Assembly (NCBI GenBank): GCA_005884305.1
Contig: VAYL01000164.1
Span: forward strand, 4,682-20,477
Length of the DNA stretch: 15,796 nt
DNA from: Actinomycetota bacterium
GTDB lineage: Bacteria; Actinomycetota; Thermoleophilia; Solirubrobacterales; 70-9
Reading direction: 5' to 3'
Numbering within the stretch: the stretch's first letter is position 1; every line of letters begins with the position of its first letter. The notes under the pieces were generated by a model. The model was not told the origin of the DNA. It was given only the letters and a program-made list of their open reading frames with translations, and ran no database searches. Both the position numbers and the translations under genes were made by a program. Positions 13,901 through 15,796 of this stretch are shown here, piece after piece.

Positions 13901-14419
13901 TCAGCTGGTAGCGGCGCTGTCGAAGCGCGACGGCCGGAACGGACGCAGCAGCCGTGCTTCGACCCCGTCAAGGATCTCCTCCGCTACTAGCCGAGACAGG
14001 AGCGGAGCCAGGGTAATCCCGCTGTGCGTGACTACAACGTAGAGACCGTCGATCGAATTGATCCACCCGCAGACCGGCCGCCGGTCCATCGGGAGCGCGC
14101 GCAAGCCGATATGCGTTCGCTCAATGCGAGCCTCAGCGAAGCGCGCGCTCAGATCGGCGGCACGCTTCAATAGCGCACCCGCGATGGTCCCCAGCACCTC
14201 GGGCGAGCGATCACGCGCGATCGCGCGATCCGCACCGGCGCTCGCTAGGACGGCACGCCCTGAAGCCCGTGGAGCCCAATTTACCTTGGGGCTGTGCACT
14301 ACGGTGCGTGGAGCCCCTCCCCTCGGTAGACGAGGACACCAACCGCCTGGGAGTCCTTTCCTGCGACATCGGTAAGGGGAACGTCCACTCTGAGCCGAGC
14401 AAGAAAATCTTGCGTCCAT
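13901..14419 (-). CDS. DAO-family oxidoreductase, C-terminal fragment
   Basis: Only the part from about 14317 down to the stop at 13901 is native sequence, from APRTVVHSPKVNW through the HIGLRALPMDRRPVCG and VVTHSGITLAPLL motifs to FDSAATS. The 5' part of this open frame (14419 to about 14318) overlaps the N fragment in another frame and looks non-coding. Independent translation is unlikely; the fragment belongs to the frameshifted gene above. Confidence 0.55.
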   Translation of the reverse strand: MDARFSCSAQSGRSPYRCRRKGLPGGWCPRLPRGGAPRTVVHSPKVNWAPRASGRAVLASAGADRAIARDRSPEVLGTIAGALLKRAADLSARFAEARIERTHIGLRALPMDRRPVCGWINSIDGLYVVVTHSGITLAPLLSRLVAEEILDGVEARLLRPFRPSRFDSAATS

Positions 14420-15039
14420 CGGCCGGTCGCAATGACGACGGTGTCGGCACCGACCAACTTCCCAGGTGCCACATGCGCTCCGGTGACAACATCGTCCCTG
14501 AGCGCCACGTGTGTCGCTGTCGTGTGCGACAGAACCTTTGCACCCGAACCTCTCGCGCGCTCCAGCAGCCCGCGTGCCATGGCCGGTCCGTCAACCCACC
14601 CCTCGTCCGGGTAGGACGCCGCCACGGCTGTCGCCGGTAACCTGATGCCTGGCTCGAGCCGCCGTATGTCTCGGACCCCGATGAGTTGCGCGCAGTATCC
14701 CGATTTCTGTAACCGCGCCACCTTCGACCTGAGGCGATCGGCCTCCCCGGATTCGCGGGAAATCTCGATGTGACCTGACGGAAAGAAGTAGCGCGTTTCT
14801 CCAAGTGCGTCTGCCAGCGTGTGGTGCTCAGCTGTTGCTCTGACGGCGAGGTCAAAGTACTCCCGGCTTGAATCGAGCTTGCTGCTCGCGTTGACCCATG
14901 CGAGGCTCGTGTCGGTCGTGCCGGCGCCGGGCTGGCCAGCCTCGATCACCGTTACCGATGCACCACGGGACGCGAGCCGCCATGCGATGCTCGTGCCGAT
15001 AATGCCGGCGCCGATCACAAGTATGCGAGGCCGTGCCAT
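14299..15039 (-). CDS. DAO-family oxidoreductase, N-terminal fragment
   Basis: These 246 residues carry the dinucleotide-binding fold (GAGIIG at 10-15, acidic E33 at the end of the second strand) and the start of the substrate domain (YFFPSGHIEI, EPGIRLPATAVAASYPDEGWV, then TVVIATGRWTQDF). The last residues (GEGLHAP) follow the frame break and are not native. ATG 15039 starts directly at the FAD motif, with only a weak upstream ribosome site. Without the C-terminal part, which completes the FAD site, it should not be active. Confidence 0.7.
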   Translation of the reverse strand: MARPRILVIGAGIIGTSIAWRLASRGASVTVIEAGQPGAGTTDTSLAWVNASSKLDSSREYFDLAVRATAEHHTLADALGETRYFFPSGHIEISRESGEADRLRSKVARLQKSGYCAQLIGVRDIRRLEPGIRLPATAVAASYPDEGWVDGPAMARGLLERARGSGAKVLSHTTATHVALRDDVVTGAHVAPGKLVGADTVVIATGRWTQDFLARLRVDVPLTDVAGKDSQAVGVLVYRGEGLHAP

Positions 15040-15240
15040 CTCGCTGACGTAGCTCCGACTGTTGGTCGCCCGAACCGCTGGTTTAGTTGGGAGCGATCAT
15101 GAAGGCTGGTTCCTGGAGGCCATGTCGCGTGTCAGAGCTCCAAGCGAGTTGGGTCCGTACCTCGGCGAGTGAACTACACGCGGATCGGGGTGACCGTGTT
15201 AGGTCGTAGCTTTCGGCGTCTCGTCTGCCGAATGCATCGG

Positions 15241-15796
15241 CTAGTCCGCCCGGGTCCCCGAGACAAGATACCGCGGGAACGGTGGTGGCTCGCCCCACAA
15301 TGCGGCGTCCATCAGAGAGACGACTTCGATTTCGCCGACGGAAAGCCGGTCTAGTAGCCCTACGAGGCGGTCCGCTGAGGGCCCACCCGAAAACGGCAAC
15401 TCCACCTCGACTCGGCGATAGCGACGGCGTCGGAATCGCTGAGCGCCGATACCGGTACGCCGGGAAATCTCGACAATAGCGTCCTTGAGGCTCTCGGCGA
15501 ACCCCTTGTGCCGCCCCTTTGTCGCCGCGATTTCATCGTCTGCCCACTTCCCTTCGATGAGAATCAGCCGGCCTCCAGGGCGAAGGACCCTTAGCCACTC
15601 CGCCACGCCTCGCTCGGGATCGGGGAGGTTCCAGACGACGTGCCGCGCGGCGACTATGTCATAGGTCTCATCGCCATGGTCGAGTGCGCTGGCGTCTCCG
15701 ATGCGAAGGTCAATTTTGAGTCCCGCCTGTTCAGCTTTCCGAGAGGCGCGGTCGATCATCTGTGGGGAAAGATCAACGCCTGTGACGGCATGCCCG
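15241..15796 (-). CDS. Class I SAM-dependent methyltransferase, 5' end outside window
   Basis: The reading frame runs off the right edge without a stop, so the N terminus is missing. The first in-window residues read GHAVTGVDLSPQMIDRASRKAE in part, covering the acidic loop (VDLS) after the first strand. Then come DLRIGDASALD (motif II type), FDIV-like YDIVAARHVVWNLPDPERGV and LRVLRPGGRLILIEG, the standard series for a Rossmann-fold methyltransferase of the UbiE/Methyltransf_11 type. The methyl acceptor is unknown. ATG 15759 is an internal Met inside the conserved fold, not the start. A gap of about 200 nt separates it from the oxidoreductase downstream; I see nothing convincing in that gap. 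Confidence 0.87.
   Translation of the reverse strand, partial: GHAVTGVDLSPQMIDRASRKAEQAGLKIDLRIGDASALDHGDETYDIVAARHVVWNLPDPERGVAEWLRVLRPGGRLILIEGKWADDEIAATKGRHKGFAESLKDAIVEISRRTGIGAQRFRRRRYRRVEVELPFSGGPSADRLVGLLDRLSVGEIEVVSLMDAALWGEPPPFPRYLVSGTRAD

Larger units (their letters stand above)
13901..15039 (-). pseudogene. Frameshifted FAD-dependent amino-acid oxidoreductase (DAO family)
   Basis: Two overlapping minus-strand frames together make one protein of about 379 residues, the usual size of the glycine oxidase/D-amino-acid dehydrogenase (DAO) family. The N part has the FAD-binding ILVIGAGIIGTSIAWRL motif. The C part has IERTHIGLRALPMDRRPVCG and LYVVVTHSGITLAPLL, the conserved C-terminal FAD region. 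The N frame stops at 14299. Adding one G to one of two G-runs (CCCC at 14314-14317 or 14319-14322 on the plus strand) restores a continuous frame reading VYRGEGAPRTVVHSPKVNW. The gene is therefore either broken or carries a homopolymer error. It lies in the leftward run upstream of the ATP-grasp gene. Confidence 0.82.

Noticed and set aside
13879..13908. Direct repeat GTCAGCTGG twice near the end of the oxidoreductase gene
   Set aside because: Only nine bases and one copy overlaps the stop codon region; no further structure supports an att or operator site.
15102..15212. Small plus-strand open frame starting at about 15102 with a GGGAG upstream
   Set aside because: About 36 codons, no recognisable features and no neighbour on that strand; a chance frame cannot be excluded.

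Overview
The window is GC-rich DNA, coding-dense on both strands, with frequent GTG/TTG starts and long coiled-coil proteins. Together with an HD-GYP protein, a GGDEF protein, an RsbU-type phosphatase fused to an anti-sigma-type kinase, and MerR/LuxR regulators, this suggests a high-GC actinobacterium. Class Thermoleophilia (Solirubrobacterales/Gaiellales type) is my best guess, inferred from protein style only. No rRNA, tRNA, insertion sequence, integrase or CRISPR array was seen.

Layout. (1) 1-1451, + strand: two coiled-coil proteins of unknown function, the second with DivIVA/ATP-synthase-b-like helices. (2) 1472-2758, - strand: a 12-TM-type major facilitator exporter. (3) 3001-4630, - strand: a two-gene unit of a small BldC/excisionase-like helix-turn-helix protein and a membrane HD-GYP c-di-GMP phosphodiesterase. 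(4) 4861-6782, - strand: a MerR-type regulator with a CarH-like C-terminal domain that has lost its cobalamin His ligand, and a GGDEF protein with a GDDEF signature and an intact RxxD inhibitory site. (5) 6921-8471, + strand: a PP2C phosphatase/HATPase fusion followed by a damaged STAS (RsbV-like) gene. (6) 8505-9383, - strand: a LuxR-HTH/GAF regulator. (7) 9384-9742: the only long gene-free stretch, rich in inverted and tandem repeats. (8) 9743-11425, + strand: a polyprenyl-phosphate sugar-phosphate transferase that starts exopolysaccharide synthesis. (9) 11445-15796, - strand: a leftward run of methyltransferase (cut by the window edge), frameshifted FAD oxidoreductase, ATP-grasp ligase and CelD/FemAB-like acetyltransferase, converging on the sugar transferase.

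How the parts may work together (inference). The centre of the window combines c-di-GMP turnover (HD-GYP, GGDEF), partner switching (phosphatase, kinase and STAS antagonist) and three one-component regulators, beside genes for surface polysaccharide. The simplest reading is a control locus for envelope or exopolysaccharide production. Several parts look degenerate: the MerR sensor, the GGDEF motif, the STAS gene and the oxidoreductase. The most unusual non-coding signal is the 9384-9742 region, with three copies of ATTGAGGTA, a 19-bp inverted repeat and a 41-bp tandem repeat.
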